Below, in pieces: positions 16,224 to 24,152 of a DNA stretch of 64,000 bases. The notes below the pieces were generated by a model. The model was not told where the DNA came from, searched no databases, and was given only the letters and a program-made list of their open reading frames with translations. This DNA comes from Arundinibacter roseus (GTDB taxonomy: Bacteria; Bacteroidota; Bacteroidia; Cytophagales; Spirosomataceae). The position numbers and the translations under genes were made by a program. Numbering within the stretch: the first letter of the stretch is position 1; the number at the start of each line of letters is the position of its first letter. The DNA lies in assembly GCF_004348825.1 (NCBI RefSeq), contig NZ_SMJU01000020.1, positions 1 to 64,000 on the forward strand, given 5' to 3'.

Positions 16224-16550
16224 CTAATCAACAAACATTTCCTGTAATACCTGCTTCAATTCTTTCATCTCTATTGCAGATAAAGTGCAGATTTTAGCAC
16301 CCAACCTGGTCTTGTCTACTACCTGGATCAGATCTGTTGCAATGGATCCATCCTTATTTTGAATGATACAATCCACACGCCACGGATATTTTTTTATGGT
16401 AGATATAATGGGTATTATGATGACAGTCCGTAAAGAATGATTCAGTTCATCAGGACTGATGATAACACATGGCCGAGTTTTGGCAATTTCACTACCCTGT
16501 GTAGGATCCAATGAAATCCAGTATACTTCATACTGTTTTACCATGTCCAT
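16224..16550 (-). CDS. mazF: MazF/PemK-type mRNA interferase toxin
   Basis: A 108-residue toxin with the PemK/MazF fold: YEVYWISLDPTQGSEIAKTRPCVIISPDELN (strands 1-2 with the conserved G.E..K.RP), IIPIIST, and the later catalytic-site segment DLIQVVDKTRLG. The arginine of TRPC and the threonine of the IIS-T region correspond to the RNA-cleaving residues. The gene overlaps the antitoxin by 13 bp. Its role on this replicon is presumably plasmid addiction. Confidence 0.92.
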   Translation of the reverse strand: MDMVKQYEVYWISLDPTQGSEIAKTRPCVIISPDELNHSLRTVIIIPIISTIKKYPWRVDCIIQNKDGSIATDLIQVVDKTRLGAKICTLSAIEMKELKQVLQEMFVD

Positions 16551-16786
16551 TCCTCTTTATTAAAGTCAGTCATACTATCTTCTAATAAAGGCTTGTCATC
16601 TTCGGCTACGTTCATTTGAATTGCTGCTTCTGCCCAACCTTGCCTTGGAACTGGTTTAATAATAATTGAACCGTTTTCAACTTCCACCTCAACACTCGAT
16701 TTAAATGACAGATTGAGCTTTCTTAGTAGCACTGAGGGAATAATTATACCCTGGCTATTTCCAATATTTATGATATTTGTTTTCAT
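16538..16786 (-). CDS. mazE: MazE-type AbrB-fold antitoxin
   Basis: An 82-residue protein whose first 50 residues form a swapped-hairpin AbrB DNA-binding domain (NIINIGNSQGIIIPSVLLRKLNL, then VEVEVENGSIIIKPV). The acidic C-terminal tail (AEDDKPLLEDSMTDFNKEEW) is the toxin-wrapping part. It is the first gene of the mazEF operon and would repress it through the palindromes just upstream. Confidence 0.9.
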   Translation of the reverse strand: MKTNIINIGNSQGIIIPSVLLRKLNLSFKSSVEVEVENGSIIIKPVPRQGWAEAAIQMNVAEDDKPLLEDSMTDFNKEEWTW

Positions 16787-16843
16787 AATGTTATAACATT
16801 AACTTAATAATAGCTCAAATTTATAAAAAATAGTTATAACATT
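16787..16843. promoter_or_regulatory. mazEF operator palindromes
   Basis: A perfect 14-bp palindrome AATGTTATAACATT (16787-16800) touches the mazE start codon, and a second GTTATAAC core with ACATT extension lies at 16832-16843. The two cores are 43 bp apart, four helical turns, as expected for cooperative MazE binding. Confidence 0.65.
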
Positions 16844-17508
16844 TGATTCCAGGAGACTATCCTTTTCAACAACAGATCTTTATCGTAAGTTGAATTTAAA
16901 GAAAGGACAGGGGCGGCTGAACACAAAATCTACACAACTTTTGTATAAGGTTTTTCATTACCATCAGCATAGTATCTTCCCATTTCCCTAATGGACCTGC
17001 AATTAATGAACGTATACTAAGATTTAAATTTACGAATTTATGGAGGAAATTATAGGAATATAGAGCCTGGCAGATAAACTGGAAACGGACAGACACCACG
17101 GCAGGACGGTTTTTGAAGATCCAAAGCGTCAGCGCCGCTTCGAAGTGGAAAAGCGCAAACGGAAGAACTATGCATCTGGATTTCATTGAAAGTAGGGTGG
17201 GGTGTGACATCTTTTACAGAAAATTGGGTATTCGATTTTTCACAAGATATCTACATTCAATGCTCACTAGCGCAAGTATATGAAGTCAGAATTTGACCAC
17301 TTCGGCTGGGTTTTCCATGCCGGTGAAGCCTGGATCGATGGATATTTATGAATGGGTTGTCGAGATCAACAGGTTATATATGTGATACTTACCATATGTC
17401 TTTTGAGAGCAGTCAGGGAAATATCTGAATAATGACGATAAACAATACCGAAAATCAGAAAGGTGCTTACCGTGCAATTTGCCGATTTACAGAAAATACC
17501 GCTGCATC
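16844..17508. other. Gene-free region between mazEF and the iterons
   Basis: No supported gene. Short broken coding-like runs occur at about 17281-17390 (FGWVFHAGEAWIDG in one frame, YEWVVEINRLYM in the next), suggesting an eroded gene of unknown type. A minus-strand open frame at 16896-17210 has no recognisable features. Confidence 0.4.
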
Positions 17509-17889
17509 AACTATAACCAATTTCACGGAGAATGAGTGGGGCTGAATTTACCCGATTTATAATCAATTTCACGGAAAGCAGTAGGGGAGGTATGCACGAA
17601 CTATAACCGATTTCACGGAGAACGGCAGGATACATTTTTACGAACTATAACCAATTTCACGGAAACTGGCAGGATATATCTTTTCGAACTATAACCAATT
17701 TCACGGAAGGCAGGCAGGATAGATTTTCGTGAACTATAACCAATTTCACGGAAGATGATCGGGTTGGATTTACACGAACTATAACCGATTTCACGGAGGA
17801 CTTTCAGGTTAATTCTGCCCCAACTATAACCAATTTCACGGAGGATGAGAAAATTAAATTTCACGAACTATAACCGATTTCACGGAGAA
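17509..17889. repeat. Iteron array 1: nine repeats at 44-45 bp spacing
   Basis: The core CTATAACCRATTTCACGG occurs nine times in the same orientation, starting (AACTATAACC) near 17509, 17554, 17599, 17643, 17687, 17732, 17777, 17822 and 17866. The second copy is degenerate (TTTATAATCAATTTCACGG). Spacing is 44-45 bp, an integral number of DNA turns, with non-conserved 20-bp gaps. The same core recurs at 22-bp spacing next to repB. They are binding sites for the Rep_3 initiator. The wider-spaced set probably serves copy-number control (handcuffing or titration). Confidence 0.88.
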
Positions 17890-18107
17890 ACTACGTGTTA
17901 TTTTTCCCTTCGTTTATGAAAATAAAGATACTTTTAGATTAATTAGGATTTTTTCGGGCTAAAAATTTAAAAATTGCTACACGATCTGAAATTTTTTCTT
18001 CCTAATCTTTTTAGTAAACCAACAACGCTGTTTTGTTTTTTTTACATTTTGTTCTTTTTGTCTTTAGAGGCGCTATATCTTATTGATAATGAGATATATA
18101 CAAGGCT

Positions 18108-18214
18108 AACTATAACCAATTTCACGGTAACTATAACCGATTTCACGGAGAACTATAACTATTTTCACGGAGAGCTATAACCGATTTCACGGAGAGCTAT
18201 AACCAATTTCACGG
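18108..18214. repeat. Iteron array 2: five repeats at about 22 bp spacing (core origin)
   Basis: Five further copies of the same core begin near 18108, 18129, 18151, 18173 and 18195; the third reads ACTATTTTCACGG. They are 21-22 bp apart, half the spacing of array 1, and end about 95 bp before the RepB ATG. The 220 bp between arrays (17890-18107) is very AT-rich and T-tract-rich, suitable as the DNA-unwinding element. This is the likely oriV. Confidence 0.85.
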
Positions 18215-18307
18215 GACAATCTTAACTATAACAGAGTACAATATTTGTTATAATAAAAAGATCGCTATTTTTGTAAAGCGTTGGACAATTTTGACCACAG
18301 CAGGTAC

Positions 18308-19687
18308 ATGGCTAGAAAGAAAAGTAACTTACAGGATCGCTACCTGGTAAGAATGCAGGGAGGGAATCGGGGATTGGTGGAAGCCACTTCCCGAATGGAT
18401 ATTCATGAATTCCGTGTGTTTATGACCATGCTGACAATGGTTCTGCCTGAGGATAAGGACTTTGAGGAATACGAAATCAGAACGCAGGATGTTATCAAGC
18501 TTTTTTCACTGGGCGATGACGGCCGGTATTATGAAGCGGTGCGGGAAGCAGCTGATCGGTTGTTCAATAAGAAATTTGTCATTTTGGAAACCAAAGCAGA
18601 TGGTCAGGTTTACAAAACCACGATCCACCTGATTGACGAGACAAGTGAGCCAGTCAAAGAGAGTGAGCAAAATCGTATAATTGTCAAGTTCAATCCAAAG
18701 TTAAAACCGTATTTGATTCAGCTTCAGCGGGAATACCTGACTATCGACATTCGCAATGTAAAGAATGTGCAAAGTCCCTATTCGATGAAACTCTATTTCA
18801 TCCTTAAGCATCAGTATAATTTGGGAAACCGTAAGAAAAGCTATACCGTGGAGCGACTTCGGGAGATTCTGGCCATTGAAAAGCATGAATATCCGATGTA
18901 TGGAAATTTCAAACAGAAGATTCTTAAAAAGGGGATGCTTGACCTGGAAAAGAACACGGACCTGAAAATTGTGCGCCTGGAAGAATTAAAAAACGGACGT
19001 GCGGTAGAATCTGTTGTCTTTCACATTGAGGGCAAGGAAAGTACCAAGATTTCAAAAACCCGGACTAGTAAAAAGTCCGAATTGGATTCCAGCTCCGGGG
19101 AGGAAAAGGAGGAAGATTTTCAGGAATTTGAGGTTGTGCAGCAGCAGGAAAAGCATGACAACCTGTTGCAGGAAATACATCAGCCGATCCGTCAGTATGT
19201 TTCAGAGACAACGGTCAGTCATTGGATTGAACACTATTCGGTTGAGCAAATTCGACGTGGGGTAGCATACGCACTTCAACAGGTGGAACGGGGGAAGGTA
19301 AAAAACGTAGGAGCATACCTGCAAAAAATGGTTGCCATACCGGATTTGGTGGAAACAAAAGCCGAAAGTACTAAACCCAGTCATAAGCAAAGTGCAAAAT
19401 CCCGTTCCGTTTCGGGTCCAAATGCTGCAACACAAGAACCGGACCTATCTCGTGCCGAAGCTCACCGGCAAAAAGTTTCCCGATTTGAGGAGTTGATCGA
19501 AGAGAATCAGCAGGCCACGGTTGTTATTCTTGAACATTTGAAGCGCGGTTTATTTGGTTCCTACTATAAGGATCATCTTTCATTGACGGAAAATATGGCA
19601 GATCCCGCTTTATCTGGTATTTTGGTCGATATTGCTGCATCGCTGTTTCCGAAATTTTTCGAAAATTTGCCTCATATAGAAGATTAG
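18308..19687 (+). CDS. repB: Rep_3-family plasmid replication initiator (RepB)
   Basis: A 459-residue protein read from ATG 18308 (MARKKSNLQDRYLVRMQ); a TTG at 18281 would add nine residues. Two winged-helix domains are expected: the first around residues 20-130 (SRMDIHEFRVFMTMLTMVLPED ... VREAADRLFNKKFVI), the second around 140-235 (VKFNPKLKPYLIQLQREYLTIDI, SPYSMKLYFILKHQ, YGNFKQKILKKGMLDLE). This is the Rep_3/RepB signature. It binds the adjacent iterons to open the origin. The C-terminal extension is charged and then contains a conserved SVEQIRRGVAYALQQVERGKV segment seen in Bacteroidota relatives. Its presence with iterons and parAB indicates a plasmid. Confidence 0.93.
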   Translation: MARKKSNLQDRYLVRMQGGNRGLVEATSRMDIHEFRVFMTMLTMVLPEDKDFEEYEIRTQDVIKLFSLGDDGRYYEAVREAADRLFNKKFVILETKADGQVYKTTIHLIDETSEPVKESEQNRIIVKFNPKLKPYLIQLQREYLTIDIRNVKNVQSPYSMKLYFILKHQYNLGNRKKSYTVERLREILAIEKHEYPMYGNFKQKILKKGMLDLEKNTDLKIVRLEELKNGRAVESVVFHIEGKESTKISKTRTSKKSELDSSSGEEKEEDFQEFEVVQQQEKHDNLLQEIHQPIRQYVSETTVSHWIEHYSVEQIRRGVAYALQQVERGKVKNVGAYLQKMVAIPDLVETKAESTKPSHKQSAKSRSVSGPNAATQEPDLSRAEAHRQKVSRFEELIEENQQATVVILEHLKRGLFGSYYKDHLSLTENMADPALSGILVDIAASLFPKFFENLPHIED

Positions 19688-19878
19688 TTTCATTTGAAGT
19701 GAGGAGGGAGCGAGCGAGATTACTATATAATAACTTTATATCGTTATTATTTCGTTACTATTTCCTTAAAGATTTGGCAGTTTCTATTATTTCGCAGCTT
19801 ATCTGCATACAGTATTTGGATAGTTAGTACGTCTAAATTAATTCAGCTCGCGATTATTTACATATACCTAGTGACTGG

Positions 19879-20214
19879 TCATGGAAGGACAATGGAAACT
19901 TCCTCAGACGGAATTGCTCTACCAGGTCTGAATCCAACGAAGTTAAAGTCCAATTGAATACGCTCCCCGAAGGTTCGCACCCTCCACACTTCATGAATAC
20001 AAATTTCCATGTAGAAAACACGTTTTGAGGAAATATCCTTGTAGCTGATCAGCCGTAGGTGTGTCCAGCTCAATTGTATACACACTGCGTATACAATTGA
20101 CTCATCGGAAAAAAAAGCCGCAAACTGCATGCATTTCCGCAGTTGTTTCTCGCCGCACCCTTTGCCATACGCTTCGGTAAGCTGCCCGGCCAGCGACTTG
20201 GCGACCTGTAACTC
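19879..20214 (-). pseudogene. Fragment of a DUF1016 (YhcG N-terminal) protein
   Basis: The minus strand is open from 20214 to 19879 and reads AKSLAGQLTEAYGKGCGEKQ, then FFSDESIVYAVCIQLSWTHL, FYMEICIHEVWRVRTFGERI. This is the diagnostic order of the YhcG/DUF1016 N-terminal domain (QL..EYGKGF...IV..V..QLSWTH...FY.EM...W..R.L...I). The remaining domain, a PD-(D/E)XK nuclease in complete YhcG, is missing, and there is no start codon beyond the in-frame TGA. Full-length relatives are linked to defence and mobile DNA. Confidence 0.6.
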
Positions 20215-20326
20215 TCACAACTTAGAGAACTATCCAAAATTAAAATTTGCCGCTAAGCTAGCATACAACCACTCTGTACCACCCGTAAAAACATACCAAT
20301 TTTTAACGTATTGTTCAATCCCTCGC

Positions 20327-20356
20327 CCCTGTGTTGTTATAACCCACAGGGTTTTT
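20327..20356 (+). terminator. Rho-independent terminator
   Basis: CCCTGTG (20327-20333) pairs with CACAGGG (20345-20351), followed by TTTTT. It separates plus-strand transcription from the repB side and the minus-strand operon that ends at 20488. The flanking 20215-20487 shows no gene. Confidence 0.75.
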
Positions 20357-20487
20357 CCCGGATTTCCTCAAAGCCGGCATCAGGAACCAGATTCCGGCCC
20401 AATAAATTGACAGGAATACACAGTAGGCCAGTTAAAACGCCCTTCCCACTGATACCAAAGGACACTGGATTTATCTATTATCACGCG

Positions 20488-21354
20488 TCAGCTACCGCCG
20501 TATTGGATTCCCTTAAATTCTCTTGTAAGGTCCAAAAGGGATTGCTCTACGCCCATGCGTTCGAGTGAGGATGCACCCACAAAACCATGAATATCGGTTT
20601 TACTCAGGATATCTCGCACGTCCTGTGGTGTATTGACCGGACCGCCGTGGGCAAAGAAAAAGATGTCCTTATTCACTTCCCGGCCAGCATCGGCGATTTC
20701 CTGTGTCCGCTCAATGGCGTATTCCATTGAACAGGAAGCACCCGTTACACCGATGGAGCCGCCGATGGTGGTGCCGACGTGAGCTACAATGGCGTCTGCG
20801 CCTACTTCCGCCATTCTGCGGGCTTCATCGGGCGTGGCGACGTAGACAATGGAAAACAGATCCATCATCGTTGCCAAACGAATCATTTCCACTTCTTTGC
20901 TAAACCCCATTCCGGTTTCTTCCAGGACCTGGCGAAACTGTCCGTCTACAATACAGTGAGTAGGGAAGTTATTGACCCCCGAAAAGCCCATTTCTTTTAC
21001 TTTCAAGAGATGATGCCACATCCGGCGGCGGGGATCTGAACCGTGCACCCCGCAAATCACGGGGATTTCGTCAACCACGGGGAGTACTTCAAACTCTCCA
21101 ATTTCCATTGCTACGGCATTTGCATCTCCATAAGCCATCAGTCCTGCCGTAGAACCGTGGCCAGCCATTCTGAAGCGGCCTGAATTGTAGATGATGATCA
21201 GGTCGGCGCCACCTTTTTCAATAAATTTGGCGCTGATACCCGTTCCGGCACCTGCCGCAATGAGCGCTTTACCCTGATCAAGGGTTTGACGTAAACGATC
21301 CCGTACTTCCTGCTTGGTGTAGGGATTTCCCTTACCAGTCCATGGATTAGGCAT
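20488..21354 (-). CDS. Phosphoenolpyruvate hydrolase-like TIM-barrel protein
   Basis: A 288-residue protein of the PEP_hydrolase/TIM-barrel 'signal transduction' family. Recognisable stretches are IAAGAGTGISAKFIEKGGADLIIIYNSGRFRMAGHGS (about 33-69), a VPVICGVHGSDPRR-type strand, GVNNFPTHCIVDG, and VAHVGTTIGGSIG near residue 190. The fold is that of a decarboxylating or PEP-mutase-like barrel, but the reaction is not established. It lies 19 bp after a Tm-1-like gene on the same strand; the two are almost always paired in bacteria, sometimes as fusions, and are thought to act on the same unknown metabolite. Confidence 0.9.
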   Translation of the reverse strand: MPNPWTGKGNPYTKQEVRDRLRQTLDQGKALIAAGAGTGISAKFIEKGGADLIIIYNSGRFRMAGHGSTAGLMAYGDANAVAMEIGEFEVLPVVDEIPVICGVHGSDPRRRMWHHLLKVKEMGFSGVNNFPTHCIVDGQFRQVLEETGMGFSKEVEMIRLATMMDLFSIVYVATPDEARRMAEVGADAIVAHVGTTIGGSIGVTGASCSMEYAIERTQEIADAGREVNKDIFFFAHGGPVNTPQDVRDILSKTDIHGFVGASSLERMGVEQSLLDLTREFKGIQYGGS

Positions 21355-21373
21355 AATAAATGATGATATGTTT

Positions 21374-22615
21374 TTACTGGTTAAATGTATTCTTTTTAAC
21401 TAAAAGTTCAAGCAGAATGTCCACAAGCTTTTTGGCAAATGCCGTGTCATTGATGTGCATGTCTAATTCATACAGGCTGACATGTTCTGCCACGTGTTCC
21501 CTGATCGAGCGAAAAAGTGCCGCATTTGCCTCGGGCTTATAGAAAATACCCCCATGTGAATCGACCTGTGAGAGGCCACGTAGCGGGATGACGATCGACG
21601 CCGGAGCCTTTGATTCGCTGACGCGTACAGCGAGCTTTTGTCCCAAAATCAGGTTCTCTTCCACGCTTGTCCGCATCAGGGTGACGTCCGGTGCCCAGCT
21701 ATACAAATGCCGGTTCTGGTAGTGCGCGGGAACCGTATCAAGCTGCGCAAAGTTAACCATGTCCAAACAACCGGGTACGACTACCTGCGGCAGGCCCATT
21801 TCACTTGCCGCTGTGAGCCTTGTGGGCCCGGCGCTGCATATACCTCCACACAGATCATCGGCTAACTCGGTGGTGGTAACATCCAGAACCGCATCAAAAC
21901 TACCTTCACGGATGAGTGCCTCCATGGTTCTTCCACCTGCCCCCGTAGCGTGAAAGGCCATGACTTCATACCCGGCCTGTTTCAATAATACCGTGCATTT
22001 ATCCACGCAGGCCGTTGTATTACCAAACATGCTGATGGCAATTGAGCCGATTGATCCAGGATCCTTATTAGGTGGCACGTTCGCCATGGCGCAAACCGCA
22101 GCAGCCGTTTGTACCACCAGGGCATTGAGGATGTGATTAGTGCCTGCCACATCCACAACCGAGGAAATTAAGGTAACATCTTTATGTCCAACCTGACGTG
22201 AGAGGTCTTTGGAGGCTACCGTGCTCAGGCACACTTTGGGAATGCCCAGGGGAATCGGCTGCATGGCAGCCAGGACAATATAAGTACCTCCACCTCCTCC
22301 CATTCCCACGGCGGCCTTTACTTTTCCTTCGGCAACTAACCGGGCAACAATCACAGTAGCACCGCGGCCCATCACTTCAATGGCTTTTCCACGATCCCCT
22401 TCGGATTGAAGGTGAGCCAGCTCGTACCCGCCTTCCCGGGCAACAGTATCCGCTTCATAATCAACCCTAAATGCATCATTTGTCCCGTAAACTCCGGTAT
22501 TGATGGTAATGACCCGCTCCTGATACGAAAGGATTTTTTCGATCAATAGGCTAAAAATGTCACCTTTTGAATCAAAACATCCCAGAACAAGCACGTATTT
22601 TTCATTTGAAAACAT
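21374..22615 (-). CDS. Tm-1-like ATP-binding protein (UPF0261)
   Basis: A 413-residue protein starting MFSNEKYVLVLGCFDSKGDI, the family's typical opening. Two domains are visible: an N-terminal domain with GMGGGGGTYIVLAAMQPIPLGIPKVCLSTVAS (about 104-135) and a C-terminal domain with FHATGAGGRTMEALIREGSFDAVLDVTTTELAD (about 225-257). Plant Tm-1 relatives bind ATP; the bacterial function is unknown. It is translationally close to the PEP-hydrolase-like gene. An unrecognised small gene precedes it by 17 bp. Confidence 0.9.
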   Translation of the reverse strand: MFSNEKYVLVLGCFDSKGDIFSLLIEKILSYQERVITINTGVYGTNDAFRVDYEADTVAREGGYELAHLQSEGDRGKAIEVMGRGATVIVARLVAEGKVKAAVGMGGGGGTYIVLAAMQPIPLGIPKVCLSTVASKDLSRQVGHKDVTLISSVVDVAGTNHILNALVVQTAAAVCAMANVPPNKDPGSIGSIAISMFGNTTACVDKCTVLLKQAGYEVMAFHATGAGGRTMEALIREGSFDAVLDVTTTELADDLCGGICSAGPTRLTAASEMGLPQVVVPGCLDMVNFAQLDTVPAHYQNRHLYSWAPDVTLMRTSVEENLILGQKLAVRVSESKAPASIVIPLRGLSQVDSHGGIFYKPEANAALFRSIREHVAEHVSLYELDMHINDTAFAKKLVDILLELLVKKNTFNQ

Positions 22616-22632
22616 AACTTTAATCCGGTTTT

Positions 22633-22854
22633 TTAAACAATTATGTTACAAAAACCACCCGTTCCGGAAGAGGGAACTACAATCGTTTTTGCGTGCTCAT
22701 CTACGGGATGGGGGAGGTAGTTGTTACTGGATGTCAGACGATCGAAAGTCATCAAAGAACCACAGGTAAATCCATCCTTGAGACCTTCCGGGCTGTTGGA
22801 AAGGCCAAATTCCCTCTCCTGCAGGCCGTATTTATGCCCTACCATTTCCTTCAT
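22633..22854 (-). CDS. Small protein of unknown function heading the Tm-1-like operon
   Basis: A 73-residue frame, MKEMVGHKYGLQEREFGLSN ... FTCGSLMTFDRLTSSNNYLP ... DEHAKTIVVPSSGTGGFCN. The composition looks like real protein, and it ends 17 bp before the Tm-1-like start. It reads like the C-terminal part of a larger enzyme, so it may be a truncated gene. I do not recognise the family. Confidence 0.45.
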   Translation of the reverse strand: MKEMVGHKYGLQEREFGLSNSPEGLKDGFTCGSLMTFDRLTSSNNYLPHPVDEHAKTIVVPSSGTGGFCNIIV

Positions 22855-23156
22855 AGTATTAAAACAAAATAGGATTTCCTCTTACAAAACCGGCCTGTCC
22901 GCATGCCATAAATCAGTAGGTATTTTGCACCTGGATTATTCATTCTATGGTTTTGTAAATGTAGTACCAATCCTTGAATTTGACTCAGAATAGGCCTTGC
23001 TTCATACAGATAAAAATCTAAAACGTATTCTCTTTTAAATATACCGTTCAGGACTTCACTAATTCGGTTTGACCGGAATAAATAGGTTAGTGTATGACAA
23101 TCAATCATACACGTTACTCTTACTTGTTTCAATAAATTTATCAACCCATTACTTGC

Positions 23157-23210
23157 AGAGGTTTTATAAGCGGCCCTCCGCGGCGGAGGTTCACTTGTAA
23201 CGAGAACCTC
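23157..23210. repeat. Nested palindromes in the 22855-23360 intergenic region
   Basis: CCTCCGC-G-GCGGAGG (23175-23189) overlaps GAGGTTC-(11)-GAACCTC (23186-23210). The outer AGAGGTT (23157-23163) can pair with AACCTCT (23205-23211). The segments offer alternative RNA folds or dispersed-repeat arms. The rest of this 500-bp stretch shows no supported gene. Confidence 0.5.
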
Positions 23211-23360
23211 TAAAAGCCAGGCGTGTCCAAGAACGAAGGCCGAAAATGTATGGCTGGATTTTCTCTTGTTTTTCTATTTTATCAGCCTGGAAACAAGCAA
23301 GTCAGTAAAATACAATTTGGCATTGCCACGTTTAGCTTTAACAACGAAACTCCTGCCATC

Positions 23361-24035
23361 ATGAGCATGAATCGAAGCTTCGCCTTATTACTCCTTGTAG
23401 TCAGCCTCACCATCAGTAGTCAAGCCTTTGCGCAGGTACGTCTTGGCGTAAAGGGAGGCGTCAATGCATCTAAAATTCGATTTGCTCTGTTTGACACTGA
23501 TCCTATACCAGGATACGAACTCGGGCTGCTTGCAGATTTTGGTTTAAGTCCCCATTTTTCAATCCAACCCGCCCTGTTGATCAATGCCAAAGGTTTCAGC
23601 GTGGATCTTGATACTCGGGATCAGGCTGGGTAAAGAACGGGGAATACTATACTAATTTTCAGGCTTGTCTACACCGAAATACCCGTCGTGTTGCTATACA
23701 AAGCGAATATCGGTAAATCCTGGCGGTGGTATGGTGGCGCAGGTCCCTACGCCGGAATCGGCATCACCGCAAATACAAAATCAGATTCAGATGATTGGGA
23801 AGACCGAAAAATTCAGTTTACTTCCGAAAACCAAGATTCATACATACTCAAGGCCTTCAAGCGCATGGACTACGGGCTGAACGCCGTCTTAGGCGTAGAG
23901 AAGGATAACATACAGGTTGGAGTTAACTACAGCTACGGATTGATGCGCATTCTCCCCGAGGGAAACAACCCGGATATAGGTAAAGCTTACAACCGGACGC
24001 TCGCCCTGACGGTAGGCTATTGGTTTGGGGAATAG
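23361..24035 (+). pseudogene. Outer-membrane beta-barrel protein (PF13568-like), disrupted
   Basis: From ATG 23361 the frame encodes a signal peptide (MNRSFALLLLVVSLTISSQAFAQ) and barrel strands VRLGVKGGVNASKI and FGLSPHFSIQPALL, then meets TAA at 23631-23633. Between about 23628 and 23664 the family-like sequence (VKNGEYYTNFQ) lies in the +1 frame. The original frame resumes at VYTEIPVVLLYKANIG and runs through WYGGAGPYAGIGI to the terminal ALTVGYWFGE. Two compensating frameshifts about 35 bp apart therefore interrupt an otherwise complete porin-like protein. Sequencing error is the main alternative to true pseudogenisation. Confidence 0.75.
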
Positions 24036-24152
24036 GGATTCCGCTAATTTTCAGGCACCATCTTGAAGTAACTGATTTATGCCCTATGAGGAAACCAATA
24101 CTAAATTGGTCCACTAACGCCGCATTTCTCCCATGTGGCAGATAAACCTCGT

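Noticed and set aside
16896-17210. 104-residue minus-strand open frame upstream of the iterons
   Set aside because: Unusual composition, no domain, no operon context; other frames show fragments of a different eroded gene.
17613-17864. 83-residue minus-strand open frame with repeated REIGYSS peptides
   Set aside because: It is just the translation of the iterons; no start signal or domain.
17509-17889. Regular repeats that look like a small CRISPR array
   Set aside because: Repeat units of about 24 bp with about 20-bp gaps, no cas genes, and the same core continues at 22-bp spacing without gaps next to a Rep_3 initiator gene. Iterons explain this better.
22851-23144. 97-residue minus-strand open frame before the Tm-1-like operon
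   Set aside because: No recognisable motif and ends inside the small gene upstream region; probably chance.
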